64,000 nt of DNA from Cytobacillus luteolus (GCF_017873715.1 NZ_JAGGKM010000001.1:434001-498000); one strand, 5' to 3'; shown: positions 23,465-34,141, counted from the stretch's first letter. The notes: generated by a model from the sequence alone, not told the origin. Numbers and translations: made by a program.

Positions 23465-26074
23465 ATGGATCTTAATAAAATGACACAAAAACTTCAGGAA
23501 GCAGTGATGGAAGCCCAAACGCTTGCAATTCGTAATCAGCATCAGGAGGTTGACATTGTTCATTTATTCCTTACCTTACTTCGACAGTCAGATAGCCTCA
23601 TAGTTCGTATTCTTCAAAAGCTAAACATCAATACAATTCAACTTGAACAAAAGATAGAAGAGTTACTTCAAAAAAAGCCACAAGTCTCGGGTACTGGGAT
23701 AGAGGCAGGAAAGCTGTATATTACTGGGAGACTTCAGCAGCTTTTTATCCAGGCTGAAGAGGAAGCGAAACAATTACAAGATGAGTATTTATCTGTAGAA
23801 CATATTATGCTCGCCCTAACAAAGGGAAAAAATTCATCAGAAATGGAAAAAATACTACAGCAATTTTCAGTCAGACGAGATGATGTTCAAAAAATTATTG
23901 CTGAGATTAGGGGGAATCAGCGAGTGACTAGTCAAAATCCAGAAGCAACCTATGAAGTGTTAACGAAATATGGAAGGGATCTTGTAGCAGAAGTTAGGTC
24001 TGGTAAGCTGGATCCAGTCATTGGTAGAGATGAAGAGATACGTAGAGTGATTCGAATTTTATCTAGAAAGACAAAGAATAACCCAGTTTTAATAGGAGAG
24101 CCTGGTGTTGGTAAGACAGCTATTGTGGAAGGTCTTGCGCAACGAATTGTTCGAAGAGATGTACCTGAGGGTTTAAAGGATAAAACGATCTTTGCATTAG
24201 ATATCGGATCGTTAATTGCTGGTGCAAAATTTCGCGGTGAATTTGAAGAAAGATTGAAAGCAGTACTAAATGAAATTAAAAAAAGTGATGGACGTATCCT
24301 ATTGTTTATTGATGAGCTACATACCATTGTTGGAGCTGGGAAGACAGAAGGGGCAATGGATGCAGGAAATATGTTAAAGCCAATGTTAGCTCGTGGTGAA
24401 TTACATTGTATCGGTGCAACAACGTTAGATGAACATAGGAAATATATTGAAAAGGACCCTGCTTTAGAGCGTCGTTTTCAACAAGTGCTTGTAAATGAAT
24501 CAACGATTGAAGACACTATTTCAATTTTAAGAGGGTTAAAGGAGCGTTTTGAAATTCATCATGGTGTGAATATCCATGACCGTGCAATTGTTGCTGCTGC
24601 TACATTGTCTGACCGGTATATAACTGAAAGGTTTCTTCCAGATAAAGCAATCGATTTAATTGATGAAGCCTGTGCAATGATCCGTACGGAAATAGATTCA
24701 ATGCCTTCTGAATTGGATGAAGTGACAAGGCGAGTTATGCAACTAGAAATAGAAGAGGCTGCACTTAGAAAAGAAACAGACCAGGGCAGTAAAACAAGGC
24801 TTGATGTGTTACTGAAAGAGCTTTCAAACCTAAAAGAAAAAGCCAATTCGATGAAAGCTCAATGGTTGTTTGAAAAAGAAGGAATCGGTCAAGTGCAACT
24901 CTTGAGAGAAGAGCTTGAAAAGGCTAAGAGGGAGCTAGAAGATGCCGAGAATAAGTATGATTTAAACCGAGCAGCAGAGCTACGGCATGGAAGAATTCCT
25001 CAGATTGAGAAAGAGTTGAAATCACTTGAGACAAAAGTGAATGATACAAAAAGTGATAATCGCCTTCTTAGGGAAGAGGTTACAGAAGAAGAAATCGCAG
25101 GAATTGTTGCAAGATGGACTGGTATTCCAGTTACTAAGCTAGTTGAGGGAGAACGTGAAAAGTTATTAAAATTACATGATATTTTAAGAGAACGAGTGAT
25201 TGGGCAGGACGAAGCAATTGAGTTAGTGTCCGATGCAGTTCTTCGTGCAAGAGCAGGGATTAAGGATCCGAATAAACCAATTGGTTCGTTTGTTTTCCTC
25301 GGTCCAACAGGGGTAGGTAAAACAGAATTAGCTAAAGCTTTAGCACAATCATTATTTGACAGTGAAGAGCAGATTATTAGGCTGGATATGTCTGAGTACA
25401 TGGAAAAACACTCCGTTTCAAGACTTATTGGTGCGCCACCTGGTTATGTTGGTTATGAAGAAGGCGGACAGTTAACTGAAGCCGTAAGACGAAAACCATA
25501 CTCAGTCATTTTAATGGATGAAATTGAGAAGGCTCATCCAGAAGTGTTTAATATTCTTCTGCAAATGCTTGATGACGGCAGAGTAACTGACTCTCAAGGG
25601 CGTACGGTAGATTTTAAGAATACAGTCATTATTATGACTTCAAACATCGGGTCTCAGTATTTATTTGAAGGGTTAACTTCTGAGGGAGAAATAATAGAAG
25701 AAATACGGAAAAAAGTGTTGGAACAACTTCAATTGCATTTTCGTCCCGAGTTCTTAAATCGAATCGATGATATTATTTTATTTAAGCCTCTAACCATGAA
25801 AGAAATTATAGGGATTGTTGAAAAAATGGTGAAAGATCTGCAAGGGAGACTGCAGGACCGAAACATTACTTTACTTCTCACAAATCAAGCTAAAACGTAT
25901 ATTGCGGAATCGGGCTTTGACCCATTGTATGGTGCAAGACCACTAAAACGTTATATTCAAAAGAATATTGAAACAAAGATTGCAAGAGAATTAATAGCTG
26001 GTACAATACAGGATAATGAAACAGTTAAAGTAGATTTTCAAGATGGACAAATGATTATCTTGCCAAATGAATAA
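23465..26074 (+). CDS. clpB: Disaggregase ClpB
   Basis: 869 residues. N-domain about 1-145; first AAA+ domain with Walker A GEPGVGKT at 211-218 and Walker B LLFIDELH; a long coiled-coil middle domain (about 410-525), which separates ClpB from ClpC; second AAA+ domain with GPTGVGKT at 613-620 and C-terminal [10 protein letters not shown]. The middle-domain length and absence of a ClpP-binding IGF-type loop point to the DnaK-linked disaggregase rather than a protease subunit. B. subtilis 168 lacks clpB, so this is a lineage difference. Confidence 0.93.
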   Translation: MDLNKMTQKLQEAVMEAQTLAIRNQHQEVDIVHLFLTLLRQSDSLIVRILQKLNINTIQLEQKIEELLQKKPQVSGTGIEAGKLYITGRLQQLFIQAEEEAKQLQDEYLSVEHIMLALTKGKNSSEMEKILQQFSVRRDDVQKIIAEIRGNQRVTSQNPEATYEVLTKYGRDLVAEVRSGKLDPVIGRDEEIRRVIRILSRKTKNNPVLIGEPGVGKTAIVEGLAQRIVRRDVPEGLKDKTIFALDIGSLIAGAKFRGEFEERLKAVLNEIKKSDGRILLFIDELHTIVGAGKTEGAMDAGNMLKPMLARGELHCIGATTLDEHRKYIEKDPALERRFQQVLVNESTIEDTISILRGLKERFEIHHGVNIHDRAIVAAATLSDRYITERFLPDKAIDLIDEACAMIRTEIDSMPSELDEVTRRVMQLEIEEAALRKETDQGSKTRLDVLLKELSNLKEKANSMKAQWLFEKEGIGQVQLLREELEKAKRELEDAENKYDLNRAAELRHGRIPQIEKELKSLETKVNDTKSDNRLLREEVTEEEIAGIVARWTGIPVTKLVEGEREKLLKLHDILRERVIGQDEAIELVSDAVLRARAGIKDPNKPIGSFVFLGPTGVGKTELAKALAQSLFDSEEQIIRLDMSEYMEKHSVSRLIGAPPGYVGYEEGGQLTEAVRRKPYSVILMDEIEKAHPEVFNILLQMLDDGRVTDSQGRTVDFKNTVIIMTSNIGSQYLFEGLTSEGEIIEEIRKKVLEQLQLHFRPEFLNRIDDIILFKPLTMKEIIGIVEKMVKDLQGRLQDRNITLLLTNQAKTYIAESGFDPLYGARPLKRYIQKNIETKIARELIAGTIQDNETVKVDFQDGQMIILPNE

Positions 26075-26090
26075 TTAGCCAAAAATAAAA

Positions 26091-26122
26091 CCCCTGCTCC
26101 TTTTGGAAGCAGGGGATTTATG
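26091..26122. terminator. Bidirectional terminator, clpB and yjzD
   Basis: CCCCTGCT/AGCAGGGG hairpin. The minus-strand tail is TTTTATTTTT; the plus tail is ATTTATG. Confidence 0.85.
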
Positions 26123-26138
26123 TATTTTGAAAAAGTCA

Positions 26139-26330
26139 TTAGTGCTTTTCAATCGGCTCTAAAGGAATAATTTCGCCAAGAGCAGTGATTAGAACGAATG
26201 AAACAACAGCAATTATTGATGCTGTGCCGAATTCATATGCAGCACCTATCATTGAAGCGACAACATATGATGCCATTTGTACTAATAGAAAAGTCCAAAA
26301 TAATGTCCAGAAAAAACGCACTAGTTTCAC
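26139..26330 (-). CDS. yjzD: YjzD-family small membrane protein (DUF2929)
   Basis: 63 residues with two membrane segments, starting MKLVRFFWTLFWTFLL and ending LGEIIPLEPIEKH. Sequence and position between yjzC/clpB and yjaU match DUF2929 protein YjzD. Function unknown. The ATG follows GAGGTGAAA. Confidence 0.83.
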   Translation of the reverse strand: MKLVRFFWTLFWTFLLVQMASYVVASMIGAAYEFGTASIIAVVSFVLITALGEIIPLEPIEKH

Positions 26331-26515
26331 CTCATTTTATCCGCATTCTTAATACATAGTACCATAATTAATCTAAATAAAAAAGAATTTGTTATGTTCT
26401 CTACTTTTCCTAATAAAAAATCATAATAAATAGGTATTTTCCCTTTCAAAAATGAGTCTTTAACATACATTGATAAAAAGAGGATTCATACTGTGTATAT
26501 AAGGTGGGAGGAAAA

Positions 26516-27256
26516 ATGGAACTTATGCAGCGGTTTTTCCAGCTTGATACAGAGTGGTGTGTAGTTCACGTGCCGGAACGCCCCAACGGTTTCGGAATCA
26601 TCGTTTTGGGAGATAAAAATCATTTTGTTGAGGAAGATAGTAGCTTTTTAATACAAAATCAAGGACGTCTTCAAATGCTAAATGAATTAATAGGTCAAGG
26701 GTATACCGTGTTTTATTCAAATCTCTATGGACGCCACTGGGGTAGTAAAAGTGCAGTCATGTTAGTCAAAAGGCTGTATCACTATATTATGAAAAGTGAA
26801 ATATTAAACAATCGAATTCACATCTTAGCTGAAGGTATGGGAGCATTAGTTGGCCTACAAATAGCTGACACGATGTGTGAACATGTTCGATCTGTAGCCT
26901 TGATAAATCCTTGTATTGATTTAAAAGCTCATATTGATCATGAAAAGGAATATAAATTTTTCTATAAGCAACTAAAAAAGGAATTAGCTAGAGCTTATAA
27001 AATAAATGAAAAACAAGTAATAGATGAGATTATGAAAGAACAACAAACGATAAACTTTGATACTGAAATTCCATTAGCGATATGGCAAACAACGGATAGG
27101 AAGAGTTTTGATCCTGAATTTCACACACGAATGTTAGAAGAGCGTAGGAAAGAGTTAGGAAAACCTATATTTATATCTTACCTAGTTACCGAAAAGAAAT
27201 ATAGAATGACAGGAGCAATTTGTCGTTTTTTTAAACAACAAGAAGAAGAATTGTAA
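26516..27256 (+). CDS. yjaU: YjaU-like alpha/beta-hydrolase-fold protein
   Basis: 246 residues from the ATG at 26516 after GGGAGG. It has hydrolase-like elements: NLYGRHWGSKSAVMLVKRL, then HILAEGMGALVGL where the usual nucleophile elbow G-x-S-x-G reads A-E-G-M-G, so the serine is missing. It is probably a non-catalytic or altered member. The position upstream of yjaV and med is that of B. subtilis yjaU. A terminator follows the gene. Confidence 0.75.
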   Translation: MELMQRFFQLDTEWCVVHVPERPNGFGIIVLGDKNHFVEEDSSFLIQNQGRLQMLNELIGQGYTVFYSNLYGRHWGSKSAVMLVKRLYHYIMKSEILNNRIHILAEGMGALVGLQIADTMCEHVRSVALINPCIDLKAHIDHEKEYKFFYKQLKKELARAYKINEKQVIDEIMKEQQTINFDTEIPLAIWQTTDRKSFDPEFHTRMLEERRKELGKPIFISYLVTEKKYRMTGAICRFFKQQEEEL

Positions 27257-27296
27257 TAGTCCCCCAATACGAATACATGAGGGGGACTATTATTTT
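27255..27296 (+). terminator. Terminator of yjaU
   Basis: AATAGTCCCCC/GGGGGACTATT hairpin followed by ATTTT; it overlaps the stop codon. Confidence 0.85.
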
Positions 27297-27355
27297 GGCA
27301 AGTTACTGCATAGGATTACAGTAAATAGTCATTTAGCTAAAGTGGAGGTGGATCC

Positions 27356-28024
27356 ATGAGAGTATTACTAGTTGGTGGACTTGGCTTGATAGGCTACTCT
27401 CTTTGTTGTCAGTTGATTGAAGAGGAGATTGATGTATTCGCATTAGATAACGTTTCAAACGAACATAACGATAAAGAAGAAAGGCTCTTACAAATTGGGA
27501 GAAATGCGTTCTTTCAATACAGTTCACTTGAGACAGATTACCGTACTAAAAAAGAGAAGTTCGATGTCATTATTTATTGTTTATACGACCCAATAGATAG
27601 ACAGGATAACATGAATATGGGGAATAATATAGAACTCGAGAAACACTTGAAAAATGCGTTAGATTACTCTCGAGATTACGGGAGCAAATTTATGCTAGTC
27701 TCAGGTTCTAAAGAATCGGGTGTTCGGCTCACTGAAAATGACAATGAAAAAAGGCCTTTTTCTGAAAAGGATGATGGGAAATTATACTTCATTCAGGAGC
27801 AGTTAGTTATTGAAGCCTTTAAAGATAAAGGTGAACAATTCAGTATCGTTCGATTAAATTTTGATGACATTGAAATAGAAAATGTTAACCAAATAAAGAC
27901 CTTTCACCTATATCAAACGAAGGAAAAATCTATTTTTCAAATGACGACTAGTTCAAATGGCACGGGTGAAGGGTTAGGTATTATTACAGATTGGTTACAA
28001 AATAACTGGAATAGGGAGGATTAA
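27356..28024 (+). CDS. yjaV: YjaV-like NAD(P)-binding epimerase/reductase-fold protein
   Basis: 222 residues. The N-terminal Rossmann start MRVLLVGGLGLIGYSL has the GxxGxxG dinucleotide-binding pattern of short-chain epimerases, with VIIYCLYDP and MLVSGSKESG strands after it. The usual catalytic YxxxK is not obvious. Synteny with yjaU and med supports YjaV. GGAGGTG precedes the ATG. Function unknown. Confidence 0.75.
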   Translation: MRVLLVGGLGLIGYSLCCQLIEEEIDVFALDNVSNEHNDKEERLLQIGRNAFFQYSSLETDYRTKKEKFDVIIYCLYDPIDRQDNMNMGNNIELEKHLKNALDYSRDYGSKFMLVSGSKESGVRLTENDNEKRPFSEKDDGKLYFIQEQLVIEAFKDKGEQFSIVRLNFDDIEIENVNQIKTFHLYQTKEKSIFQMTTSSNGTGEGLGIITDWLQNNWNRED

Positions 28025-28134
28025 CCTATTTTTTCTTGTACAAAATTAGAGACGCGATGTAAAATATAATTGGATTAATAAAGTATTATTCATTCAATCA
28101 TTAATTTATCTGACGAAGGAGTTGTTGCAGAAGC

Positions 28135-29100
28135 ATGAGAAATCCGATTGGATTACTGATAATGATTACAATAGTGATGTTCTCACTATCAGCATGTGGA
28201 CAACCTGCTTCCACAGATAAATTACAAAGTGTGGGACTTTTAGTACCAGATTCTATTAATGATCAGGTGTGGGGAACAAAGGGATATAAGGGATTATTGA
28301 AGATTCAATCAAAGTTTGATATAGATGTCTTTTATCAAGAGAGTATAAATAATGAAGCAGCCGCAGAACAGGCTGTAAAGGAATTCCACGAGAAAGGTGT
28401 CAATTTAATTTTCGGTCATGGTGAAGAGTATGCAGGTTATTTCAATAAAATTAGCAGAGAGTATCCTGATATCCATTTTATATGTTTTAATGGTGACGCA
28501 AGAGGAGAAAATGTTACTAGTCTAAATTTTAAGGCCAATGCCATGGGCTTCTTTGGTGGAATGGTGGCTGGAGAAATGACAAAAACAAACAAAGTTGGTG
28601 TAATTGCCGCATTTGAATGGCAACCCGAAGTAAATGGCTTTTATGAAGGAGCAGCTTTTCAAAATCCAGACGTGGAGGTTGAAATCCGTTACACGAATAA
28701 CTGGGATAATGTTCACTCAGCTCTAAGATACCTGGAAGAAATGCTGGAGGATGGAGTTGATGTTGTTTACCCTGCTGGTGATGGATATAATGTACCTGTT
28801 ACAGAGGTATTAAAAGAGCACGGTCTATACTCAATCGGCTTTATTTCAGACCAATCAGACTTGGGTGAGGTAACAGTTTTAACAAGTACCGTTCAACATG
28901 TGGACGTATTGTATGAATTAGTGGCTAGAAGATATAATAATGGAGAACTTGAATCGGGTGAACTTTACTTCGACTTTCAAGATGATGTTATATCAATGGG
29001 GAAGTTTAGCCCAGAGGTAGATCCATTGTTTGTACAAGAGATGAATACCCTAATAAATACTTATAAAAAAACTGGAATTCTACCTAATCAAAGAAAATAG
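28135..29100 (+). CDS. med: Med-type BMP-family lipoprotein, competence regulator
   Basis: 321 residues with a lipobox (SLSACG, Cys21) and a periplasmic-binding-type fold of the BMP/PnrA family: VGLLVPDSINDQVWGTKGYKGL near the N-terminus, GFFGGMVAGEMTKTNKVGVIA, VYPAGDGYNVPV. In B. subtilis, Med is an extracytoplasmic positive regulator of comK. comZ follows 21 bases later, as in the med-comZ operon. AAGGAG lies about 13 bases before the ATG, a long spacing. Confidence 0.88.
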   Translation: MRNPIGLLIMITIVMFSLSACGQPASTDKLQSVGLLVPDSINDQVWGTKGYKGLLKIQSKFDIDVFYQESINNEAAAEQAVKEFHEKGVNLIFGHGEEYAGYFNKISREYPDIHFICFNGDARGENVTSLNFKANAMGFFGGMVAGEMTKTNKVGVIAAFEWQPEVNGFYEGAAFQNPDVEVEIRYTNNWDNVHSALRYLEEMLEDGVDVVYPAGDGYNVPVTEVLKEHGLYSIGFISDQSDLGEVTVLTSTVQHVDVLYELVARRYNNGELESGELYFDFQDDVISMGKFSPEVDPLFVQEMNTLINTYKKTGILPNQRK

Positions 29101-29121
29101 CAAAAAAAGGAGTATTTACAG

Positions 29122-29304
29122 ATGCACCCAAAATCAATGGAATTTATGCAAATTGCAATGAAGTACTTACCAGAAGCTAAACAAATGCTAGATGACACAG
29201 GAATTGAACTAACAATGGATAAACTCCAGCCAATGATAGATATGCTCACAAAGGTAATGGCAGATGCTTATGAACTAGGGAAACAAGAAGCATCATCTGA
29301 ATAA
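29122..29304 (+). CDS. comZ: ComZ, late competence operon regulator
   Basis: 60 residues, helical, starting MHPKSMEFMQIAMKYLPEA and containing LTKVMADAYELGKQEA. It matches ComZ in size and position after med. B. subtilis ComZ lowers transcription of the comG operon. AAGGAG lies 9 bases upstream of the ATG. Confidence 0.87.
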   Translation: MHPKSMEFMQIAMKYLPEAKQMLDDTGIELTMDKLQPMIDMLTKVMADAYELGKQEASSE

Positions 29305-29323
29305 TAACAATAAGATAAAAGTA

Positions 29324-29356
29324 AACGCTAGAATTTTATAAATTCTAGCGTTTTTT
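29324..29356. terminator. Bidirectional terminator, comZ and the yjzB-like gene
   Basis: AACGCTAGAATT/AATTCTAGCGTT hairpin with TTTTTT on the plus side. It overlaps the 3' end of the minus-strand gene. Confidence 0.88.
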
Positions 29357-29602
29357 AAATAAATCAAGTAAAGGACCGATTTCTTTGAACATTGGCTTAA
29401 TTCGGTTCACAGATCCCATTATTTCGTCTACTTGCTTCATTAAGGACATATAATCAACCTGATTACTTGGTTGGGCGGGAACCTCCTCACTGTTTTTGTT
29501 GGCTGATTGCGAAAATCTTGGACTATTTCCAAACATTAATCTTGTAAAAGGATCTGGACTTTCTTTTGGTCCATTTTGTTTTGTTTCTTGTTGTTCTTCC
29601 AT
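29345..29602 (-). CDS. YjzB/YppG-like small protein (85 aa)
   Basis: 85 residues: a Gln/Pro/Ser-rich disordered first half and a helical C-terminal half (YMSLMKQVDEIMGSVNRIKPMFKEIGPLLDLFKK). It holds the place of yjzB between comZ and fabH in B. subtilis, but here on the opposite strand. GAGGTG lies 7 bases before the ATG. Function unknown. Confidence 0.68.
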   Translation of the reverse strand: MEEQQETKQNGPKESPDPFTRLMFGNSPRFSQSANKNSEEVPAQPSNQVDYMSLMKQVDEIMGSVNRIKPMFKEIGPLLDLFKKR

Positions 29603-29765
29603 TATAATTCACCTCAAATAGTCTATTTTACTAGTAGCGTATGAAAAACGAATCCTCGAAGTATAGTCGGTTGTCCATAGAAAGAAATAGACTTTTGCTT
29701 TATTTTTTTTCCTCCACCAACTCAATACACCTTACCTATTGCTATATGGAATAAAATACTTTAAA

Positions 29766-29784
29766 ATTAGTACCAAGTCATAAT
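29766..29784 (+). promoter_or_regulatory. FapR-like operator upstream of fabH
   Basis: ATTAGTACCAAGTCATAAT keeps the left half (TTAGTACC) and spacing of the FapR consensus TTAGTACC-N-GTACTAA; the right half is degraded. The position about 85-100 bases before fabH fits repression of fatty acid synthesis by FapR. Confidence 0.6.
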
Positions 29785-29868
29785 AATTGATAATAAAATA
29801 TACTACTTACTTATATTCGATTCAGTATACGTCAGACGCTTGATAATTACTGGAAAGGGGATTGATTT

Positions 29869-30801
29869 ATGAATGCGGGGATTCTAGGTATTGGACGATA
29901 TGTACCGGAACAAATTATTACGAACCATGATTTAGAAAAAAAAATGGATACAACAGATGAATGGATAAGAACAAGAACGGGTATAGAGGAAAGACACATT
30001 GCCGAGGATGATATAAATACATCTGATATGGCATATGAGGCAGCCTTAAAGGCATTGGAAAATGCAGGGATGTCTGGAGAAGAACTTGATATGATTTTAG
30101 TAGCTACTGTTACTCCTGACAGACCATTCCCTTCCGTTGCTTGCACTTTACAAGAGAAGCTGGGTGCAAAAAAAGCTGCAGCTATGGATATTAGTGCGGC
30201 CTGTGCTGGGTTTATGTATGGAATTGTTACTGGTAAACAGTTTATCGAAACTGGAGTATATCAGAAAATATTAGTTATTGGCGTAGAGAAACTGTCAAAA
30301 ATTACAGATTGGAACGACAGAAATACAGCGGTTCTTTTTGGTGATGGTGCTGGGGCAGCAATTATTGGACCGGTTTCAGAAGGCAAAGGAATATTATCAT
30401 TTGAGCTTGGTGCAGATGGAACCGGCGCAAAGCATTTATTTCAGGATGAATATATCATTATGAATGGCAGAGAAGTATTTAAATTTGCTGTAAGACAAAT
30501 GGGTGACTCTTGTATAAATGTGTTAGAAAAAGCAGGGTTAACAAAGGAAGATGTGGATTTCTTAATCCCTCATCAAGCAAATATTAGAATAATGGAAGCA
30601 GCTAGGCAAAGACTTGAATTACCTATAGAAAAGATGTCAAAAACCGTTCATAAATATGGGAATACCTCTGCAGCATCAATTCCTATCTCATTAGTAGAAG
30701 AATTAGAAGCTGGTAAAATAAAAGACGGTGACCTAATTGTAATGGTGGGATTTGGTGGCGGGCTAACTTGGGGTGCCATCGCCATTCGTTGGGGAAAGTA
30801 A
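29869..30801 (+). CDS. fabH: Beta-ketoacyl-ACP synthase III FabH
   Basis: 310 residues with the complete triad Cys112 (ISAACAGF), His235 (IPHQANIR) and Asn265 (KYGNTSAA). It condenses acyl-CoA, usually branched in Bacillus, with malonyl-ACP to begin fatty acid synthesis in the cytoplasm. GGAAAGGGG precedes the ATG. fabF follows 44 bases later in the same operon. Confidence 0.95.
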   Translation: MNAGILGIGRYVPEQIITNHDLEKKMDTTDEWIRTRTGIEERHIAEDDINTSDMAYEAALKALENAGMSGEELDMILVATVTPDRPFPSVACTLQEKLGAKKAAAMDISAACAGFMYGIVTGKQFIETGVYQKILVIGVEKLSKITDWNDRNTAVLFGDGAGAAIIGPVSEGKGILSFELGADGTGAKHLFQDEYIIMNGREVFKFAVRQMGDSCINVLEKAGLTKEDVDFLIPHQANIRIMEAARQRLELPIEKMSKTVHKYGNTSAASIPISLVEELEAGKIKDGDLIVMVGFGGGLTWGAIAIRWGK

Positions 30802-30845
30802 AATAATATAATAGTATATTTCAAACATAAGGAGTTGCGAAATAA

Positions 30846-32084
30846 ATGACAAAAAAGCGCGTAGTTGTAACAGGTTTAGGAGCAGTTACTCCAATAGGAA
30901 ATGATGTAGAAACAGCATGGCAAAATGCGATTAGTGGTGTTTCTGGTGTAGGACCATTAACAAGAGTAGAAATTGAAGGTTTACCTGCGAAAGTTGCTGC
31001 TGAATTAAAGGACTTTAATCCAGAAAACTATATGGACCGTAAAGAAGCGAGAAGGATGGACCGTTTTACACAATATGCACTTGCCTCTTCTTTCATGGCA
31101 GTAAAGGATGCAAACCTTACAATAAATGATGAAAACTCTGCAAGGGTTGGTGTATGGATAGGTTCTGGTATTGGTGGAATGGAAACACATGAAGAACAAC
31201 ATAAGATCTTTATGGAAAAGGGATATAGAAGGGTTAGTCCATTCTACGTTCCAATGATGATTCCAGATATGGCAGCGGGACAAGTCTCGATCGCGATTGG
31301 AGCGAGAGGGATAAATTCTTGTACAGTAACTGCTTGTGCTACAGGGACGAACTCAATTGGGGATGCCTTTAAAGTGATACAGCGTGGGGATGCAGATGTA
31401 ATGGTAACTGGTGGAACGGAAGCCCCATTAACCAATATGGCGTTTGCAGGATTTACTTCAGCAAAAGCATTATCATTTAATCCTGATCCTAAAACTGCTA
31501 GTAGACCGTTTGATAAAAACCGAGATGGGTTCGTAATGGGTGAAGGTGCTGGTATCATTATCTTAGAAGAACTTGAGCATGCACTTGCACGTGGAGCGAG
31601 AATTTACGCTGAAATCGTAGGATATGGTTCAACAGGAGATGCATATCATATCACTCAACCGGCTCCTGGTGGTGAAGGTGGAGTTCGTGCAATGCGTCAG
31701 GCGATTGAAGATGGTGGCTTACAGCCTAATGATATTGATTACATTAATGCTCACGGCACTTCTACAGAATACAATGATAAGTTTGAGACATTAGCGATTA
31801 AAGAAGTATTTGGTCCACATGCAAATACGTTAGCGATTAGTTCTACAAAATCAATGACAGGTCACCTTTTAGGGGCGGCTGGTGGAATAGAAGCTATCTT
31901 TTCAATATTAGCTATTAAAGAGGGAATTGTTCCTCCAACAATTAATTATGAAACACCAGACCCTGAATGTGACTTGGACTACGTGCCTAATGTTGCTAGA
32001 AAAATGGAGGTACGTGCAGCACTTAGTAATTCTCTAGGTTTCGGTGGACATAATGCTACAATTATCTTTAAAAAATATGAATAA
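30846..32084 (+). CDS. fabF: Beta-ketoacyl-ACP synthase II FabF
   Basis: 412 residues with catalytic Cys164 (TACATGTN), His303 ([11 protein letters not shown]) and His340 ([11 protein letters not shown]). It elongates acyl-ACP chains. AAGGAG precedes the ATG by 11 bases. It forms the fabH-fabF operon ending at a clear terminator. Confidence 0.95.
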   Translation: MTKKRVVVTGLGAVTPIGNDVETAWQNAISGVSGVGPLTRVEIEGLPAKVAAELKDFNPENYMDRKEARRMDRFTQYALASSFMAVKDANLTINDENSARVGVWIGSGIGGMETHEEQHKIFMEKGYRRVSPFYVPMMIPDMAAGQVSIAIGARGINSCTVTACATGTNSIGDAFKVIQRGDADVMVTGGTEAPLTNMAFAGFTSAKALSFNPDPKTASRPFDKNRDGFVMGEGAGIIILEELEHALARGARIYAEIVGYGSTGDAYHITQPAPGGEGGVRAMRQAIEDGGLQPNDIDYINAHGTSTEYNDKFETLAIKEVFGPHANTLAISSTKSMTGHLLGAAGGIEAIFSILAIKEGIVPPTINYETPDPECDLDYVPNVARKMEVRAALSNSLGFGGHNATIIFKKYE

Positions 32085-32091
32085 TATCATT

Positions 32092-32121
32092 AAAAGGGTT
32101 GGCATTAGCCAACTCTTTTTT
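32092..32121 (+). terminator. Terminator of fabH-fabF
   Basis: AGGGTTGGC/GCCAACTCT hairpin with an ATTA loop, then six T residues. Confidence 0.9.
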
Positions 32122-32238
32122 ACAATCTGATAAAACCTTTGTAATATATTTGTAATAAAATTTCAAAATATATAGAAAAGTCGTAATACTTTGTGTTATT
32201 ATTTTTTATAGTAAATAAATACCATATGGGGGTGGATA

Positions 32239-33158
32239 ATGAGTATTACACAAAATATCATTAGAACAGTTTTACTGTATGTTGTTGTTTTAGCCGGACT
32301 AATAATGTTAGTCTTTTTTCCACGGGAAGCAGATATAGCAGTTAGTGGGAAGGCAATGACGATTGATTATGGGTATACATTTTCATGGGGGCAATACAAA
32401 GAGAATATTAGCGGGTGGCTTACTCATATTAGAGAGAATGGTAGTTTAGGAGATACTCGTTATAATAATGTAACAGTAGAGGACGAGTTAAAGCGTTACT
32501 TCCCAAATAGCTTAAAAATCATTGTATTAGCATTTGTTTTGAGTATCTTTGTAGGCATTGCAAAAGGGATCTTTGATTACAATAGTGCCAAAACGAAAAA
32601 AATATATTAGGTAACGGAACTACTTGGTTGTTTCAATCGATACCAGACTTTCTGATTGTCATCGTTATCCAATGGCTCGTCATTTTTATGTTTCCATCTG
32701 TAAAAATATTAAGTCAAGCGAATTGGTATAGCTTTGTCCTACCGGGTATTTTAGTAGCGATTTATCCGATGATGTATGTGTCTCGAATTACCTCAGCATC
32801 TATCGCTAGTCAAGAGGGTCTTCCTTATATCCAAGTTGCGAGGGCGAAGGGTTTTACAAAAAGAAGAGTAATGTATAAGCATATACTAAAGAATAGTATT
32901 GGAACAATCTTAGGTCATATAACATCATTAATGATTTATATACTATCGAATTTGTTAATTGTGGAATACCTTTTTGGATATGAAGGAATAGCTTATCGTC
33001 TATTTGTAGCAATGGGTATTACTAAAGCAATTGCTTTTGGTCGTGGACCAATCTATGAAGATGCTTTAATAGTTGGAATTGGAATTTGCTTTATGTTAAC
33101 TATTACATTAGCCCAAGTTATTGGTTATTTGGCTAAGAAGCAATTGAAGCTGCAGTAG
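32239..33158 (+). pseudogene. DppB/AppB-type ABC permease, frameshifted
   Basis: The first frame (32239-32610) gives 123 residues of a binding-protein-dependent permease N-terminus. It stops just after a run of seven A (ACG AAA AAA ATA TAT TAG). The continuation (to 33158, stop after KKQLKLQ) is in the -1 frame and carries the permease EAA loop (QVARAKGFTKRRVMYKHILKN). One more A at the run would give a single protein of about 306 residues, the normal size. Likely a one-base deletion or sequencing error; -1 slippage on the A-run could also rescue it. A good GGGGGTGG site precedes the ATG. Confidence 0.82.
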
Positions 33159-33168
33159 GAGGGATGAA

Positions 33169-34059
33169 ATGAAAAACTATTATTTAGTAACAGGAATTGT
33201 AATGACAACCGTATTAGTAGTTTTTATGTTATTTGGCCCCCTGCTGCCATTCGTTGATTCGAGCTTGGAAGGGGAACGAGTAAAAATATTAGGGCAGGGC
33301 AACATTGTAACTGCTCCTTATGCACCTTCAAAGGAATATCTACTTGGATCGGACCGCGAAGGGAGAGATATTTTAAGTTTAATTGTAATGGGTACAAAGG
33401 ATACTTTGTTACTTATTTTTTCAATAACTCTATTAAGGTACATAGTAGCAGTACCATTAGCTTTAGCAGGTTCAAAAAACAAAGGACCAGTTTCATGGCT
33501 TTTGAACTCATGGAACCAGTTGTTTTCTTCCCTCCCAGTCATATTTTCAGCAATCATTTTGGTAAACCTCCCATTTTTAGTCTTTAGTGAGAACAGGTTT
33601 TTCTGGTGCGTTGTAATTTTGGCTTTTATAGAGGTCGGAAGAGTTGGGTATATCCTACAACAACAAGCCCATACACTTTCTAAATCGCCTTTTGTTGAAG
33701 CTGGAATTACAATTGGGGTAAGCCCTTTAGGGATTTATTCAAGATATTATGTACCGAATTTACTGCCGGACATAATTGTAAACTTCTTTATTGATTTAGG
33801 TAGAGTAACTTTGTTAATAGGTCAATTAGGAATATTTAGTATATTTATAACACAGGAATTTGTTCAACTTAACTATGGGTCTGGAGAGATTATTAACACG
33901 AATATAAATTGGACTACATTATTAGGAGATCCACGTACAGATGTATTAAAAGCTGCTTGGATACCTCTATTCCCGGCACTTGCCATTACCTTTACAATCT
34001 TGACCTTCAATATATTAGGTGAAGGGCTAAGACAACACTTTAATCGTAAAACAGTCTAG
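33169..34059 (+). CDS. DppC/AppC-type ABC transporter permease
   Basis: 296 residues, about six membrane helices, with LLGSDREGRDILSLIV near residue 55 as in OppC/DppC proteins. The EAA-loop region (VEAGITIGVSPLGIYSRYYVPNLLPDI) is more divergent than in the other permeases here. It starts 11 bases after the frameshifted permease, after AGGAGGG. The pair has no ATPase or binding protein of its own; it may use those of the app operon 1.8 kb downstream. A terminator follows. Confidence 0.82.
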   Translation: MKNYYLVTGIVMTTVLVVFMLFGPLLPFVDSSLEGERVKILGQGNIVTAPYAPSKEYLLGSDREGRDILSLIVMGTKDTLLLIFSITLLRYIVAVPLALAGSKNKGPVSWLLNSWNQLFSSLPVIFSAIILVNLPFLVFSENRFFWCVVILAFIEVGRVGYILQQQAHTLSKSPFVEAGITIGVSPLGIYSRYYVPNLLPDIIVNFFIDLGRVTLLIGQLGIFSIFITQEFVQLNYGSGEIINTNINWTTLLGDPRTDVLKAAWIPLFPALAITFTILTFNILGEGLRQHFNRKTV

Positions 34060-34079
34060 GAAAATCTAGGCTGTTTTTT
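34051..34079 (+). terminator. Terminator of the orphan permease pair
   Basis: ACAGTCTAG/CTAGGCTGT hairpin with one G-T pair, then TTTTTT. Confidence 0.82.
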
Positions 34080-34141
34080 ATTGGAACGAGAAAAGGTGAA
34101 TTCACATAAGCATAAGTATTAAATGGTGTGGAGGTAGGAGA

